Positions 36,301 to 45,923 of a DNA stretch of 64,000 bases are shown piece by piece. A program made the translations under genes and the position numbers. Origin of the DNA: Sanderia malayensis (taxonomy: Eukaryota; Cnidaria; Scyphozoa; Semaeostomeae; Pelagiidae); assembly GCA_013076295.1 (NCBI GenBank), contig RQOL01000882.1, positions 1,550,001 to 1,614,000 on the forward strand. The letters run 5' to 3'. How positions within the stretch are numbered: position 1 is the first letter of the stretch; each line of letters begins with the position of its first letter. The notes beneath the pieces are model-generated. The model was given only the letters and a program-made list of their open reading frames with translations. It did no database searches and was not told where the DNA came from.

Positions 36301-37725
36301 AAGTTAGCTACTCAGTAAATTTCAAAAATTCTATTACAGTTATTTCCTTCTAAATATCTTGCTACCAGCAGAACATTTTTCGTAGTATATTTCATTGAAA
36401 TATACTGCTTCTGTTAGCTACTATTGGAGCTAAAATATTCAAAGTTATCTATCTTTCTTACAACACAATTCAACCTAACAGCTTGCACACCTCTAATTTT
36501 TTACATATCTGTTAATCAAAAGATGATCTTTGTAAATGAAAGCATTCCTTTGTAAACATTCCTGCTTATTTTAATGTTTGCAAGCACGAAAAATAAAATT
36601 CTCTGCTAAAACTCTCAATAAGCTTCCTGCGTTATTGATAATCTCGATTTCCCTGCAACTGATAATGCACTTACTTTCAAAACAATCATATTTGTGGATA
36701 CATGAACTTTCCCACTTTTTCTCAAACCCCCTTGATATTTTTAGGCCTGTATAACAATTAAATTGTTACTTTGTAGCGTGAGCTGTATTGCAGGATATGA
36801 ATTGTCTGGTCCTGATCAATTAACATGTTCCAATGGTACCATGCAACCTGTCACCCCCAAATCATCATGCACACCTATAAATTGTATTGAAATACAATCA
36901 CCAACAAATGGAAAAGCAAACAAAAGTCCAGAAGGAGCTCCAGTGCAGAATTCCCGCTATACATTTTCATGCGATAATGATCATTGGTTGGATGGTAATG
37001 AAAAAATGACATGTAAGAATGGCAATTGGCAACCTGCGACACCTCCAACATGCAAACCAAAACCATGTAATGCAATCCCTTGCCAAAATGGTGCTACATG
37101 TAATAATAATGCAAATAACAAAGGTTTCACTTGTACATGTACAACTGAGTATCATGGCCCTCGCTGCAACCGTCGCACAGTTCCTAATCCTGAAAAATTC
37201 AAGAAAGAAATACTGGGAGTAATAAAAAATATGGAAGGTTGCAAAGATGAAGAACTCTACAATTATCTGAGAAGCTCATTTCGGGGATATCCTCACTATA
37301 TGTGGTCTGTGCTCTGTATCCAGAAGGGTAAGGTCTATTCAAAATTTAAGCACTCGGCCATTTCTGTCAAATATGAGAATGGTGAAGCATTCATTGCGTG
37401 GCTAGAAGATTCCTCTTCAGAAAAGCTGATAAATGAAGGTCGAAAAGCAGTGCGAGCAAAATTTGATGCCTTAAGTTTTGCCAAAAAACGGCACTGCTAC
37501 AATTCAAATGAAAAAAACAGCCTGCTGAAGGAGTTAAGAGGATCGAACATAAACTTTGGAGTTTGTGTTTGGATAACAAAAGGAAAGTTCCAAATTGCCG
37601 GACATGAATCAATGGTTACAGAAAAATCCTACACGTCGCTTTGCCTAATACCTGCTGGCAATCCTCCGTTTGGAAGAACATTTTCAGAAGATGTATCCTG
37701 TTTTGGTGCAATTAAAAGCGAGTAA
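21186..37725 (+). CDS. Gene A: giant secreted RTX-repeat protein with FN3, sushi and EGF domains (2,828 aa)
   Basis: Exons: 21186-21396, 23182-23320, 28785-32773, 32860-35651, 35890-36296 and 36777-37725. All introns are GT-AG and the phases (1, 2, 1, 0, 2) sum to one open frame ending in TAA. I chose the second ATG because it starts a standard signal peptide. Order along the protein: signal peptide; small N-terminal segment; Lys/Glu coiled coil (about 214-322); helical region; acidic linker; Gly/Ala-rich region with hydrophobic helices (about 800-1010); repeated GGxGxDxY modules with six RTX nonapeptides (about 1180-2130); FN3 (about 2234-2333); about four sushi domains; EGF (about 2609-2647); unrecognised C-terminal domain. 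RTX repeats bind calcium and fold on secretion. The modules resemble those of large bacterial toxins of the Mcf/MARTX kind, so a pore-forming or effector-like role is possible but unproven. Sushi, FN3 and EGF are animal adhesion modules. Confidence 0.85.
21640..21955. repeat. Direct repeat flanking exon 1, intronic copy
   Basis: Partner of 20760-21090 (see that entry). In copy B the intronic partner is at about 44390-44710, and the upstream partner at about 43675-43855 has lost its first half. Confidence 0.7.
22420..22476. repeat. Intronic hairpin (18-bp arms, 21-nt loop)
   Basis: CGATATGAGCTTACTTTA and its exact reverse complement at 22459-22476. The same hairpin is kept in intron 1 of copy B at about 45159-45215. 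Confidence 0.85.
22595..23005. mobile_element. Foldback element with long inverted ends in intron 1 of gene A
   Basis: The left arm, with landmarks CACTAAAAGACGGAACACAC, CGGAACATGCCAGAACAATC and CACGCCAAGAACAGG, is matched in reverse complement by 22917-23005. The arms are about 70-90 bp around a 240-bp centre without a gene. The orthologous copy in duplicon B is at about 45340-45745, so insertion predates the duplication. Confidence 0.75.
23182..23320 (+). CDS. Gene A exon 2
   Basis: The acceptor is CTATATTCTCAG and the donor GTACGTG. The exon is 139 nt, enters in phase 1 and leaves in phase 2, exactly fitting exons 1 and 3. It encodes about 46 residues with W and NP motifs (KWHAERNPVK, then WSPIEDDW), faintly recalling the end of MACPF domains. 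That resemblance is too short to name a domain. The copy-B exon at 45924 is the same length. Confidence 0.72.
24022..24166. mobile_element. Small MITE in intron 2 of gene A
   Basis: The ends TAAGGTCGGTTTATACGATC and GTGTGAACGGGGTCTTA are imperfect inverted repeats, a widespread non-autonomous type. Copy B keeps only the left part (to about 46806) and then diverges into unrelated DNA. Confidence 0.55.
24190..24386 (+). mobile_element. Left LTR of a Ty3/gypsy element
   Basis: It starts TGTCACGTGTGTGC and shares a 150-bp core (GTTTTGTGTTTTATTTCTG, TTTTACTAGTGATTA, TTCCCCGTTGTATCTTCCG) with 28225-28401. The 3' limit is approximate. Between it and the pol remnant (24387-24728) no gag or protease frame is recognisable. 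Confidence 0.65.
24729..27479 (+). pseudogene. Ty3/gypsy pol remnant (RT, RNase H, integrase) in intron 2
   Basis: Pieces in different frames show the pre-RT linker (GHTTVVSQRINTGDS), RT (VDYRKVNLITRQDAHPLPR, STLDLRSGYWQV, CYFDDV), the RNase H connection (VYLGHTV, AGYYRRFIPNF, TDNHASKWL, PGASNQNADALSRLN) and the integrase core with its three acidic positions (MDYMGPI, HSDQGKNF, LVERQNHT). The frame is broken near 24965, 25330, 25791, 25928, 26216 and 26703. Near 25300-25312 the RT jumps from FEFQR to LLEQ, lacking the usual PFGLCNAPATF segment. Gag and protease are absent. The element is dead and lies in the same orientation as the host gene. Confidence 0.9.
27500..28401 (+). mobile_element. 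Right LTR of the gypsy element, split by an insertion
   Basis: The LTR start TGTCACGTGTGTGC is at 27501-27523 and the LTR continues at 28225. The 701 bp between is a hAT-like element. The right end is taken at about 28401 (CTAACA). Confidence 0.65.
27524..28224. mobile_element. Non-autonomous hAT-like element inside the LTR
   Basis: The left end CAGAAGTGGATCTAGA and the right end (reverse complement CAGGGGCGGATCCAGA) are imperfect inverted repeats of the common hAT type. CACGT lies on both sides (27519-27523, 28225-28229), consistent with a partial target duplication. There is no transposase. The same insertion is at 47982-48682 in copy B. Confidence 0.7.
28785..32773 (+). CDS. Gene A exon 3: coiled coil, helical/hydrophobic region and first RTX-type modules
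   Basis: The acceptor is GTGTTGTAG and the donor GTAAGT, giving a single 3,989-bp exon. It encodes a short N-terminal globular part, a strongly charged Lys/Glu coiled coil (about 29076-29400), a helical domain, and a low-complexity acidic linker with a KKRKN basic patch (about 30240-30560). Next comes a Gly/Ala-rich region with amphipathic and hydrophobic helices (about 30840-31465, including ILDIGSTIANVIVDAFG). Then come a beta-rich part and two modules of the type GGxGxDxY...NWF (about 31974-32275 and from 32415). In copy B this exon has a frameshift. Exons of this size are unusual in animals. Confidence 0.85.
32860..35651 (+). CDS. Gene A exon 4: RTX modules, FN3 and first half of a sushi domain
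   Basis: A 2,792-bp exon after an 86-bp intron. It completes the module begun in exon 3 (FIQNWFKSEKYRH), then has modules at about 33090-33400 and 33594-33960. The RTX array is at 34164-34325, and a last module lies at about 34500-34890 (GGLDEDIYNL, INNFASD, MKEWYKKKTFQH). A beta-sandwich-like stretch follows, then FN3 at about 35222-35519 (VSWRPPS, YRVRVFSMIGGEKS), and the start of a sushi domain. It ends in phase 0 before GTAATT. Copy B has exactly the same length. Confidence 0.85.
34164..34325 (+). repeat. Six tandem RTX nonapeptides (gene A)
   Basis: Six consecutive nine-residue units fit GGxGxDxhx, for example GGDGDDNLS, GGEGNDVLS and GGSGADVID. This is the hemolysin-type calcium-binding signature, which forms a parallel beta roll with calcium bound in the turns. 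The Gly and Asp positions are intact. Confidence 0.95.
35890..36296 (+). CDS. Gene A exon 5: sushi (CCP) domains
   Basis: The acceptor is TTTTTACAG and the donor GTAAAA, 407 nt, phase 0 in and phase 2 out. It completes the first sushi domain and carries a second (Cys pattern with RVSCKENHEFE and ICSDGKW...PRC). It begins a third (YRDCKGKLTKK). Sushi domains mediate protein or surface binding in animals. Copy B has the same length. Confidence 0.8.
36777..37725 (+). CDS. Gene A exon 6: sushi, EGF and unknown C-terminal domain
   Basis: The acceptor is TTTGTAG. It encodes the end of the third sushi domain (YELSGPDQLTCSNG), a fourth (TFSCDNDHWLDGNEKMTC), an EGF domain at about 37066-37179 with six cysteines (IPCQNGATC, FTCTCTTEYHGPRC), and then about 180 residues of unrecognised sequence containing SSFRGYPHYMWSVLCIQKG. 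No transmembrane helix follows, so the protein appears secreted. Identity with copy B is high to the EGF and falls sharply after it. Confidence 0.82.
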
Positions 37726-38227
37726 AAACTCTCATAATACCATAAGATTCTCACATTCAAGAATTCATGAGTTTGGACTACACAGGAAAGAATATTCGTT
37801 TTATATATTACTTAATGTCGTCTAACTGAAATTTAAATGCTCGCCTTTTTTCCAAAATTCCAAAATTAAATTTCGATAAATAATAGATAACAATAAAAAC
37901 AATTTCAAAAATTTACATAGAATTGTACAATACAGTATTGTACAATTTTACAATTAAAATAGATAGTATTGTACAATAATTGTAGAATACTACTTATTTT
38001 CATTCTAATCAAGGCCACTTTTTATCCATTTGACTGCACTTGATGTTGAAAGACACGGCAATGGTTGCACTGTGCTAATCGCTACAAGAAAATGATAACT
38101 CCCGATATTTGACGAAAGACTGGACACTGTTGCCAGTTCATCATCAGTGGAGCTGCGCGTGATTCTGGGCGCTGTGCGTGATTAATAAAATATTAATATA
38201 TCAGATAAAGATAAACTGAAAATAAAA

Positions 38228-38378
38228 AACTTGAGGTTATATTATACGGCCATGAGAAACTGTCATTGCTTCGAATACTGAAATTCTTAAAGCTACGCTG
38301 AATCATATCGATCTTGCGGAGCGTTTTCAATGATGCAATTTTGTTCTCTCTTCGCATGCAAACCGTAATGTCATACAT
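38228..38378. repeat. Direct repeat, first copy (with 39985-40136)
   Basis: About 150 bp with landmarks GAGGTTATATTATACGGCCA, CTTAAAGCTACG, GTTTTCAATGATGCA and CTTCGCATGCAAACCGTAAT recur in the same order at 39985-40136 with few changes. The two copies flank 1.6 kb of sequence that includes the SINE. Confidence 0.8.
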
Positions 38379-39194
38379 AAGTTAAAAGTTTTTACTTATC
38401 AATGGCACTTTAATGGGGTATCATGTTCACTAGGTCTCATTCTGAATTGCGTAATATCATGGATGTACATGAGGTAAACACATCAATTGCACCCCCGCAG
38501 CCTCAGGTTGGGGTAGATTTTGAGCATTCAGAGACTTAACTCATAAAATGCAAAATAACTAACAATGCCAATGCTAACAACGCGTAAAATCTTGCAAAAT
38601 GTTTTTGTTTATGTGGAATATGCACCACAGAGCCATGGAAGGTAGCCAGAGCCTCGGTTGGCAATGTCTCGCATGCAATGGTGCAGATTTGCTAATATTT
38701 TGCACAGGAACGACAGCGAACTCCGCAGTACAGGGTTACGGATTTTGAGACAAACTAGATTTAGGAACTAATGGTGGCTGTTAATTATTTATTTCGAATA
38801 GAGTGAAGCAATCACTCCTCTAAATTTTGCAAAAATTTGTTAAAATTTTGTGTACGTTTATCATAGCATTGTTTCCGGGGATTGGAATTTAGCGATCTGA
38901 CACAAAAATAAGACAAGAGTATTTACGTACGTTTTTAGTTCCCAGTAATATAGGATTATTGAATTTGAAATTTGTGGTGAAAAGGGTATGTGCAATTTGT
39001 GCGTGAATATAACTATTGAACAAATTATGGAGTATTTGAGTTTTGTTGAGCTCACAAGATAGTTTGAAAAGGATAGGAAGTACTTGAAATTTGTGGAAAA
39101 TATTAAATAGTTGGATTATCTTTGAAGTTATTATGAGAATTAGCATTTTAATTAAGAACTTGTGACGTATCTTTGAAGATCTTTTGATGATTGA

Positions 39195-39280
39195 GGACAC
39201 CCCACAGCCCCAGTAGTTGCACCGCTGCCTCTAAAGGATCAAACCCAGCGCCTTAACCAATAGGCTACACCACCGTGTGG
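39195..39280 (-). mobile_element. tRNA-derived SINE fragment
   Basis: On the minus strand the sequence reads GGTGTAGCCTATTGGTTAAG followed by GCGCTGGGTTTGATCC. TAGCCTATTGG is an A-box-like element and GGTTTGATCC a B-box-like element at tRNA-like spacing. These are internal RNA polymerase III promoter elements. There is no tRNA cloverleaf 3' half, so this is a SINE head, not a tRNA gene. Confidence 0.65.
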
Positions 39281-39984
39281 TTGTTGCACTTCACCTACTT
39301 TGGTAAGAGCTGTCAGAAGATTATTAGCCTCAAAAGTAAAAGGTAATTATCGCTGGTCTTAATTTTTTGTATACGGCTGAGAAGGTACTTGTTGTCAGAA
39401 TATGCTCAAAATGTTCATGCGGAGGAGCCATTGCGACGCTCAAAATGTTTTGAGCACCAGGCCTAAGCGAATCTGGAAATTAATCTCGTTCTTGGTTCTT
39501 GAGCAAGAGAAAAGCATAATGCAATTAAGATAAACAAATAAAACACTCACTTGTTGAAAAAAATTCAAAATGAGTTGTTTACTTAAATCGTCCTCTGGTT
39601 AATTATTATCCAAATTTCCGTCGGATAATGTGCTGCGTCAATCTTTGTGAAGATATTGCTATTTTCGCCTGTCGCTTCGCTTCGCAGCGTTGAGCTGCCG
39701 CTAAGCCAGGGTTGCCAAATTTGAAAATTCAAAACATGCCAATTTATGAAAAAATTATGCCAAATTATATAGGGGCACACATATGGTGTGCGTGTGTGTG
39801 AAGGGAAGGGAGCCTGTTTCATTTCAAATAGTTTAGATTGTCACCTGTACCAATAAATGATGGAAAAGAGGATGTGAAGCACTTTTTCTGCTCTGCCATG
39901 CGTATAATACTCAGCGCCGCTGTCTTCTCAACAATATAAATCAAATTCTGAGATCTCATGGTATACTAGACATTTCTGAAAATT

Positions 39985-40136
39985 AACTTCTTGAGGTTAT
40001 ATAATACGGCCATGAGAAACTGTCGTTTGCTTCGAATACTGAAATTCTTAAAGCTACGTTGAATTATATCGATCTTTCGGACCGTTTTCAATGATGCAGT
40101 TTTGTTCTCTCTTCGCATGCAAACCGTAATGTCTTG
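39985..40136. repeat. Direct repeat, second copy
   Basis: Partner of 38228-38378. Confidence 0.8.
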
Positions 40137-40764
40137 TTTATGTCCCTTAAATCGTATTGTCTTGTATATTTTGTAGAAATTTCGTTACATTCTTAATGTA
40201 AGGCCACAGGGTTGCTATGTTTTGACATGCTCCCTGTGATATCGTTTTTGTAAAATTGAATGTCTTGAATGTCTTGTAAGTTTTTAGTTGATTTGTATAA
40301 AAAAAGATTGTTATCAATAATTTTGTGTACAAAAGTCAGTTACACAAAGCACACCGAATTATACCTACAATTTTTGAATTGCATAACTTGATTTGAAAAG
40401 TTGCAAGGCGAAAAATTCCAAAACCCTGCATAAAATTTAAAATTGAGGTAAAAAGCTATGAAATAGGCAAATAGGCAATGATATGATGGAAATCCATCAC
40501 CATCACATTAGAAAATGAATCGGAACCATTGACTGGCCACGAAAGAAGACCTTGCGTCTATTCAAAAACAAGGTTCCAAATCCAAATCGACCGTTTGATA
40601 AATAATTGACCAGTGTGGCCAGTTGCATGGGCCGTGTCAGGCCTCCAGACGCAGCTCCGTTGGTCATTGAACTAGCTCCAGCACTTGCTATCACTATCAA
40701 CTGGTCTTGAGCAAGACCAGTGGAGAGTGGTAGCAGGAGGATGCTACCAATATCACTGGTAGAA

Positions 40765-40990
40765 GATATCATTGAAAATGTGCTTTGATTGCTCTTCACA
40801 TCTTCAATATCGACAAGAAACATATCTGGAGGATGATGATTCGGAACCAGAAGCGGCAACAGGGCATGATAGATTGGGAAATAGAGTCCGAGGCAGATTG
40901 GCAAATAGAGTTCGAAGCAGATATGCCTTTTCGAACAAACAAGAGTTGTTTCATCGAACGGGCATACCTGCTTCAGAGGTTTGTCCAAGG
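40765..40990 (+). repeat. Dispersed coding-like segment (with 59695-59880)
   Basis: It shares with 59695-59880 a frame encoding CFDCSS, then L, YRQE and EDD, and later EADMP and NK. Differences between the copies fall partly at third codon positions, as expected for former coding sequence. The second copy has stops. No family recognised; both lie downstream of a gene copy and on the low-coordinate side of BEL/Pao sequence, so a retroelement origin is possible. Confidence 0.4.
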
Positions 40991-41480
40991 AGATCAAACG
41001 TAGACGTCACCAAAGTTACTACACCAGTATGCACAATATAAGTCAACATGCTAACAATGAATGTTGACTGATATTATATATACAGGACAGAAAGACAGCA
41101 CCCAGTGTCATAGGGCTGCTAGTGTGGCCGAAGACGATTGTTGTATACGTGTAAACGCAAACTTCTTTCGTTGGATCGTTGTCTTTGTACCAGAGTGTAA
41201 CGGTTACGGTGGCACAGTAGTATGGCACAGATAGAGACGTTCTTTAGCGATATCTTACTTATTCGGAATCACACATATATCTATTTTACACACATACAAA
41301 GACTCCACGACGGAGTTCTGGCTAGTGTCTGTCGTTACAGGAACACTGAGACAATACACAAGCTAAGATATTACAACATACACTGTACATGACAAGAGCT
41401 GCAAACGGGTTATTGACAGGGAAACAGAGTATAATTAATAAAAGGAAATCACGCAACATATAACTAAAATGAATGAACAG

Positions 41481-41723
41481 TCACGTGCTTAACACACGTG
41501 ACAAGAGGAAGCGAACGTAGGGTCGATCTGTTTCTTTTAACTTGATGTTGAGGAACGCGCGTCGTATATCAGCGACGAAGGCGTACCGTGGAATCCGAAA
41601 ACGTAGCAGTAATTCGACGAGATCAGTGAGGAGACAGGGGCCCGTATATAAACAATCATTTAGGCTGACGTGGCCAATACTGGCAGCAAATACGATGCGA
41701 AGAGGTGTTGTTTCCGAATCCAT
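41481..41723 (-). pseudogene. BEL/Pao reverse-transcriptase fragment
   Basis: The minus-strand frame reads TPLRIVFAASIG, SLNDCLYTGP and ADIRRAFLNIKLKETDRPYV. These are the hallmarks of the BEL/Pao RT from just before motif A through motif A (D..rAFL.I...DRpyvRF). Only about 80 residues remain. The BEL/Pao element at the right of the window lacks exactly this part of pol. Confidence 0.75.
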
Positions 41724-41729
41724 TGCATT

Positions 41730-42020
41730 TTAACTTGTATGTTGCCTCTCAACTATTTCATGATTGTATTCTTTTCTCTTAGTTATGTCCTTGTTTGCTA
41801 ATATATAAATATTGCATTTACTTTACTTCTTGTCATCTGAGGATGCTGACAGTTACTCAGCGAAACGTTATGTGAATTTTACTGGTTGTGTCATTTTTAA
41901 CTTATTTCATGGATTTGTCAGTTATCAACTCAACTTGTCTCTGGTTTTTTCTCATGTCTATTCTTGTCGTCGTATACATTTTAAAATTTCTACATGCAAT
42001 TCGTTTTCCGCCTGGTATTT
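41730..42020. other. No gene identified
   Basis: A plus-strand frame here contains SSEDADSYSAKR, reminiscent of linker sequence near the 3' ends of retroelements, but too short to classify. Confidence 0.25.
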
Positions 42021-42023
42021 CTT

Positions 42024-42145
42024 GAAAAACTCTAATAAACGCATGCGTACTTTTAAAACACCCACATGCATTCCAACAAGACATTGAAGCATAGCTTGGG
42101 TGCAAATCGCTTCAGGCCTGGCAGATCTTGTACACATTGCACGGT
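42024..42145. repeat. Repeat R1, copy upstream of gene B
   Basis: It matches 17588-17690 and 18071-18088 joined together, without the 380 bp found in the first copy. Confidence 0.65.
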
Positions 42146-42149
42146 TTGT

Positions 42150-42989
42150 AAACATCTTATTCCTGATTGCACTTGAAACTGGCTTTATTCTCACATTATT
42201 TTCAACTTTCTCAAAGAGACTTCAATATTCAAAATTGTTATAAACTATAATGTTATAAAAGGTTTGTAAATCTAAATATATTGTTGGCAACAGCGCAAAT
42301 AGTTCACTGCTTTTCCAACGTCCTGAAAATTGAGAAAAATGCTTTTTTGTTGATTAAATGTTGTGCAATATGAATGAAGGATTTTATCATTGCATTATAG
42401 GGTGATAAAGCAAGGATCAGTAGCAGCCGCCAGAAAATGGCCGATGATATTGGTAATTCGTTATACATTATACATTTAGTACATTTGTATATTTCATTCA
42501 AAAGTAATGTATTGCATACATTACTTTTATGCTGCTGCCAGAAAATGGTCGATGATATTGGTAATTCGTTATACATTATACATTTAGTAAATTTGTATAT
42601 TTCATTTAAAAGTAATGTATTGCATACATTACTTTTCAAAAGTAATTACGTTTCAAAAGTAATGTATTGCATACATTACTTTTGAAACGTAGAAGACGGA
42701 GAATGTCTGAATTTTTACATATTATAATGTTGTTTTGAATCTAACCGCTATTAACTCTAATTTCTCCATCCTTCACATTCTTTGCCATCTCTATTCTTTA
42801 CTTTTTCACGATGCAATTTTTTTGTTTATTTACTCAAGGCAACACATTCATGCGCCGCTTACAGTTGTTACACAAGAAGTTGACCAACTTCGTAAAAGTG
42901 CGAATGATACTTATCTTCTCAAATACGGTGAGACTGTTCATACTAAGAAAGTACATATAGCTAAATGAATTTATTAAATAAGAAATGAA
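42150..42989. repeat. Inverted-repeat arm upstream of gene B, with internal palindromes
   Basis: Reverse-complement partner of 18717-19410. It contains a tandem duplication of about 115 bp (each unit with GATGATATTGGTAATTCG) and three palindromes of the form AAAGTAATGTATTGCATACA followed by TTACTTT, near 42502, 42610 and 42655. Confidence 0.8.
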
Positions 42990-43933
42990 GTTAAGATAGC
43001 AGAGCATGGAAATTAAAGAAATAAATTAAAAATTTTACGTTTGCTTAAATTTTTGGACTAACATTTGAAAAAAGTGGAGGACTATAGCCCCCCCCCCCCC
43101 CCAGCCTAATGCCTGCGGGTCAGGGGAATAGAGCACATGTAAACCTTGCTTATCTTCTGTAAATGTATGCTTGATTTCTTGATCTCCTTGGTGAACGTGA
43201 ACTTCACAGACGATGTGGAACCACGAAGCCCTGACTTCAGAATAACGTGTGCTAGTTTTGAAAACAAACAATTTGTGCTATTTTCAAATATTTATCATAT
43301 AATTGTTGTGATTTATGATATCGCCAGTTGATCACTGATGACACAATAATTAGATGAATAGTTGTAAAAATGTCACGGTTTTTCTCATCATTTTTACGTG
43401 GAAGCATTGACCTAAAATCTTTATTTTTTAGGGTTGGTTCACCGTTAAGATTTCTCCCTCGTGAAATTGTACGTTGCTGGCTAATTTCATTTTCAATTTG
43501 TGAATTTTCATAATCAAATTTATTAATATGAGTACTTGTAATTATCCAATGGTGATTCAGTTACTAACTTAAAGGTTCTTTTGTTTATTCTCGCGATCTA
43601 ATGTAGACTATTTTCCTATCAGAATAAAACAAATAAGTTAGTTAGTTAGTGAGACCAAAGAAAATCTGCATTCTATCCAAGTAGGTTAACTGCATGGTAT
43701 TTTGACCGTTGACCGTGTTTAAGTGAAACCACCTGTTATTGCCGATGAGTAGGGGAAGAAGAAATCACAGAGGTGTGTGAACAAAAATGAATTACCTTGA
43801 ATGGTTAACATGCTATATTGTTTGTTTTGTCAATTGCTGTGATCCGTTAGTAATAAAGTTCAGGAGAATTTCCAGTCTTAATACCGTCGACTTCTCACAA
43901 GGACATTAGTTGCCACAGATCTGCAATGAGAAA

Positions 43934-44144
43934 ATGCGTTTGCTGATTACACAGTTGTGTTTGCTCATAGTCAGTGCATGCTGCACTGATTTACTTGAGC
44001 AATCTGAACAATGGGAGGTGGGCAGAGACTTGTCAGTCGCGAATGCACTGAGGAAAAGTTTGTCAGTTGGTTGGTACGGCTCAATAGAAATTGAAGATAA
44101 AAAATCAGAAAAATCAGACACAGCTGAAGGAAGCATTGAATCAG
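43934..44144 (+). CDS. Gene B exon 1: signal peptide exon
   Basis: Same start, length and phase-1 donor as gene A exon 1. The signal peptide (MRLLITQLCLLIVSACC) is unchanged. A few charged residues differ downstream. Confidence 0.78.
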
Positions 44145-45339
44145 GTTTGTAGCCTTGTTTGCGTGTACTATTGAAGGTATAAGAAAAATATAAAAGCGTG
44201 TATAAAGGCTCCCAAATGTATTAATGAGCGAATTTTCAAAATTTAAAAACTGCAGTACCTGTTTTTACGTCAAAAGCTACCCAGAAATGGAATAAAAAAT
44301 ATGGTGAGAGTAGCCATATAACCAAAATGCATATGTAGACGTTTGACTTTATCAAATTAAATACATTTGTACAAATGTCAGGAAAGTGTGCACGTGGTCC
44401 AAAGCTGTGCATGTGATTACTTTCTGGAGTGAGGAAAACAAAAATTAGCCATAAAATGTACACTCCAAAAGTAAACATTAAGAGCGGGAACTCAAAAGAT
44501 AAACAAGAAACGTGTTAGAAAAGAAAATTGATAATTTCGCATTCTATCCAAGTAGGTTAACTGCATGATATTTTGACCGTTGACCGTGTTTAAGTGAAAC
44601 CACCTGTCATTGCCAACGAGAAGGCAAGAGGAAATCACAGAGGTGTGTGAACAAAGTGAAATGCCTTGAATGGTTAACATTTCATATTGTTTGTTTTGTC
44701 AATGGCTGTAATTTAATAGCATGCAAAATAAAATAACATTAAGTATAACTTTAAAAATACAGTCCTTGAACTAAATGAAACTTGAGTCCCGATGTCATTG
44801 ATGAGTTCTGAATATTTTTTTACTTAACATAGTTGATAACTTTGAAGCCAGTTTCTTAACAAACATTTCACATTCTTTGCTCATTCATGCCAAAAACAAG
44901 GGGGTGCGAACGTTCCATGCTCGATTTTATGACACGCTCATCTCATTCTATGCTGTTTTTTCATTTTCTGCATTATTAAGGGCTTTTTCTGTTGGTAGAT
45001 TCATGTGTCAGATTCACGACTCTTACGTCGAAGACAGCTGTCTGGGCTGATCGATAGAAGCCTCTGGCTTTGAAATCCAGTAATCAGTCGTTTTGCCAAC
45101 AATGAGTTCAAATCATGGAACTGATAAACTTTAAGCCTGATAGTATTTGACCAATTTTCGATATGAGCTTACTTTATCATAGCATTCAAGGCTTTGCAAA
45201 AGTAAGCTCATATCGTATAATGGTGGTGTCAATTTGCAACGAATAACAGCTAAGCTATTGACTTCACAACAAATCAGTCGGCAAAAGTCGCCTTTTTAAA
45301 ATTGGTAACCAGTTTCTTTCAAGCTCCAATCTGTTGCCA

Positions 45340-45745
45340 TTGCATCACCGATGTCACTAAAAGACGGAACACACCGAAACATGCCAGAACAATCCAAAAC
45401 ACGCCAAGAACAGGTTTAAATAATCGACCGTCTTAAAAGACAGATATTGACGGCGAGTGATGATTGGTGGCTAAAAACAAAAGCTTGTAAGAACAATAGA
45501 AATCAATTGTTGTTATCATGGCGGCGTAAGTGCTCGACAAAAAGGTTTAAATTCATGTTCTCACTCCAAAGAAAGTTACCGAAATGGTAAGAATGGCTCC
45601 TTCTAGTTTAGTTATTCATCGGAATGGATTGTTGTTGGCTTTTTAACGATTATTTAGGCTTGTTCTTGGCGTGTTCAGCCTGTTCTTGGATTGTTCTGGC
45701 ATGTTCCGGTGTGTTCCATCCTTTAGTAACGTCAATTGCATCATA
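45340..45745. mobile_element. Foldback element in intron 1 of gene B
   Basis: Orthologous to 22595-23005, with the same outer arms and a small indel near 45425. Confidence 0.7.
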
Positions 45746-45923
45746 GTCTCTAGCGTACGTTAAACTGTTTTCATCGGTGTGATGCGTATTGGGGTGACTT
45801 TGCTGACATAAACAATATAGAGATAAATCAACTTGTACTGTTTTAGGTGTTGGTTGTTTTTTAGGCTAAGCTAAGATAGAATTTATTGTTTCATCAAGGC
45901 TAAAAAATTTGCTATATTCTCAG

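Larger units (their letters stand above)
20073..37200 (+). repeat. Duplicon A (direct repeat with 42999-58040)
   Basis: Sequence identity by eye is well over 90% in exons and most introns. The offset is about 22.9 kb at the left, about 22.75 kb around exons 1-2 and about 20.82 kb from exon 3 on, because intron 2 lost gypsy sequence in copy B. Similarity drops sharply within the last exon after the EGF domain and is absent in the 3' flank. Confidence 0.92.
37726..41480. other. Gene-free stretch between the two copies, with scattered repeats
   Basis: It contains a possible poly(A) signal for gene A (AATAAA, 37892-37897), a TGTACAATA-rich palindromic patch near 37925-37985, the direct repeats at 38228 and 39990, a SINE near 39235, and a dispersed coding-like segment near 40770. 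No intact gene was found. Confidence 0.5.

Noticed and set aside
21186..37725. Bacterial contamination as the source of the RTX gene
   Set aside because: The gene has matched GT-AG introns in fitting phases, retrotransposons in its intron, and animal domains in the same frame. Composition also matches the surroundings.
39235..39277. tRNA gene
   Set aside because: Only A-box and B-box-like sequence is present, without an acceptor stem or complete cloverleaf; a SINE head fits better.
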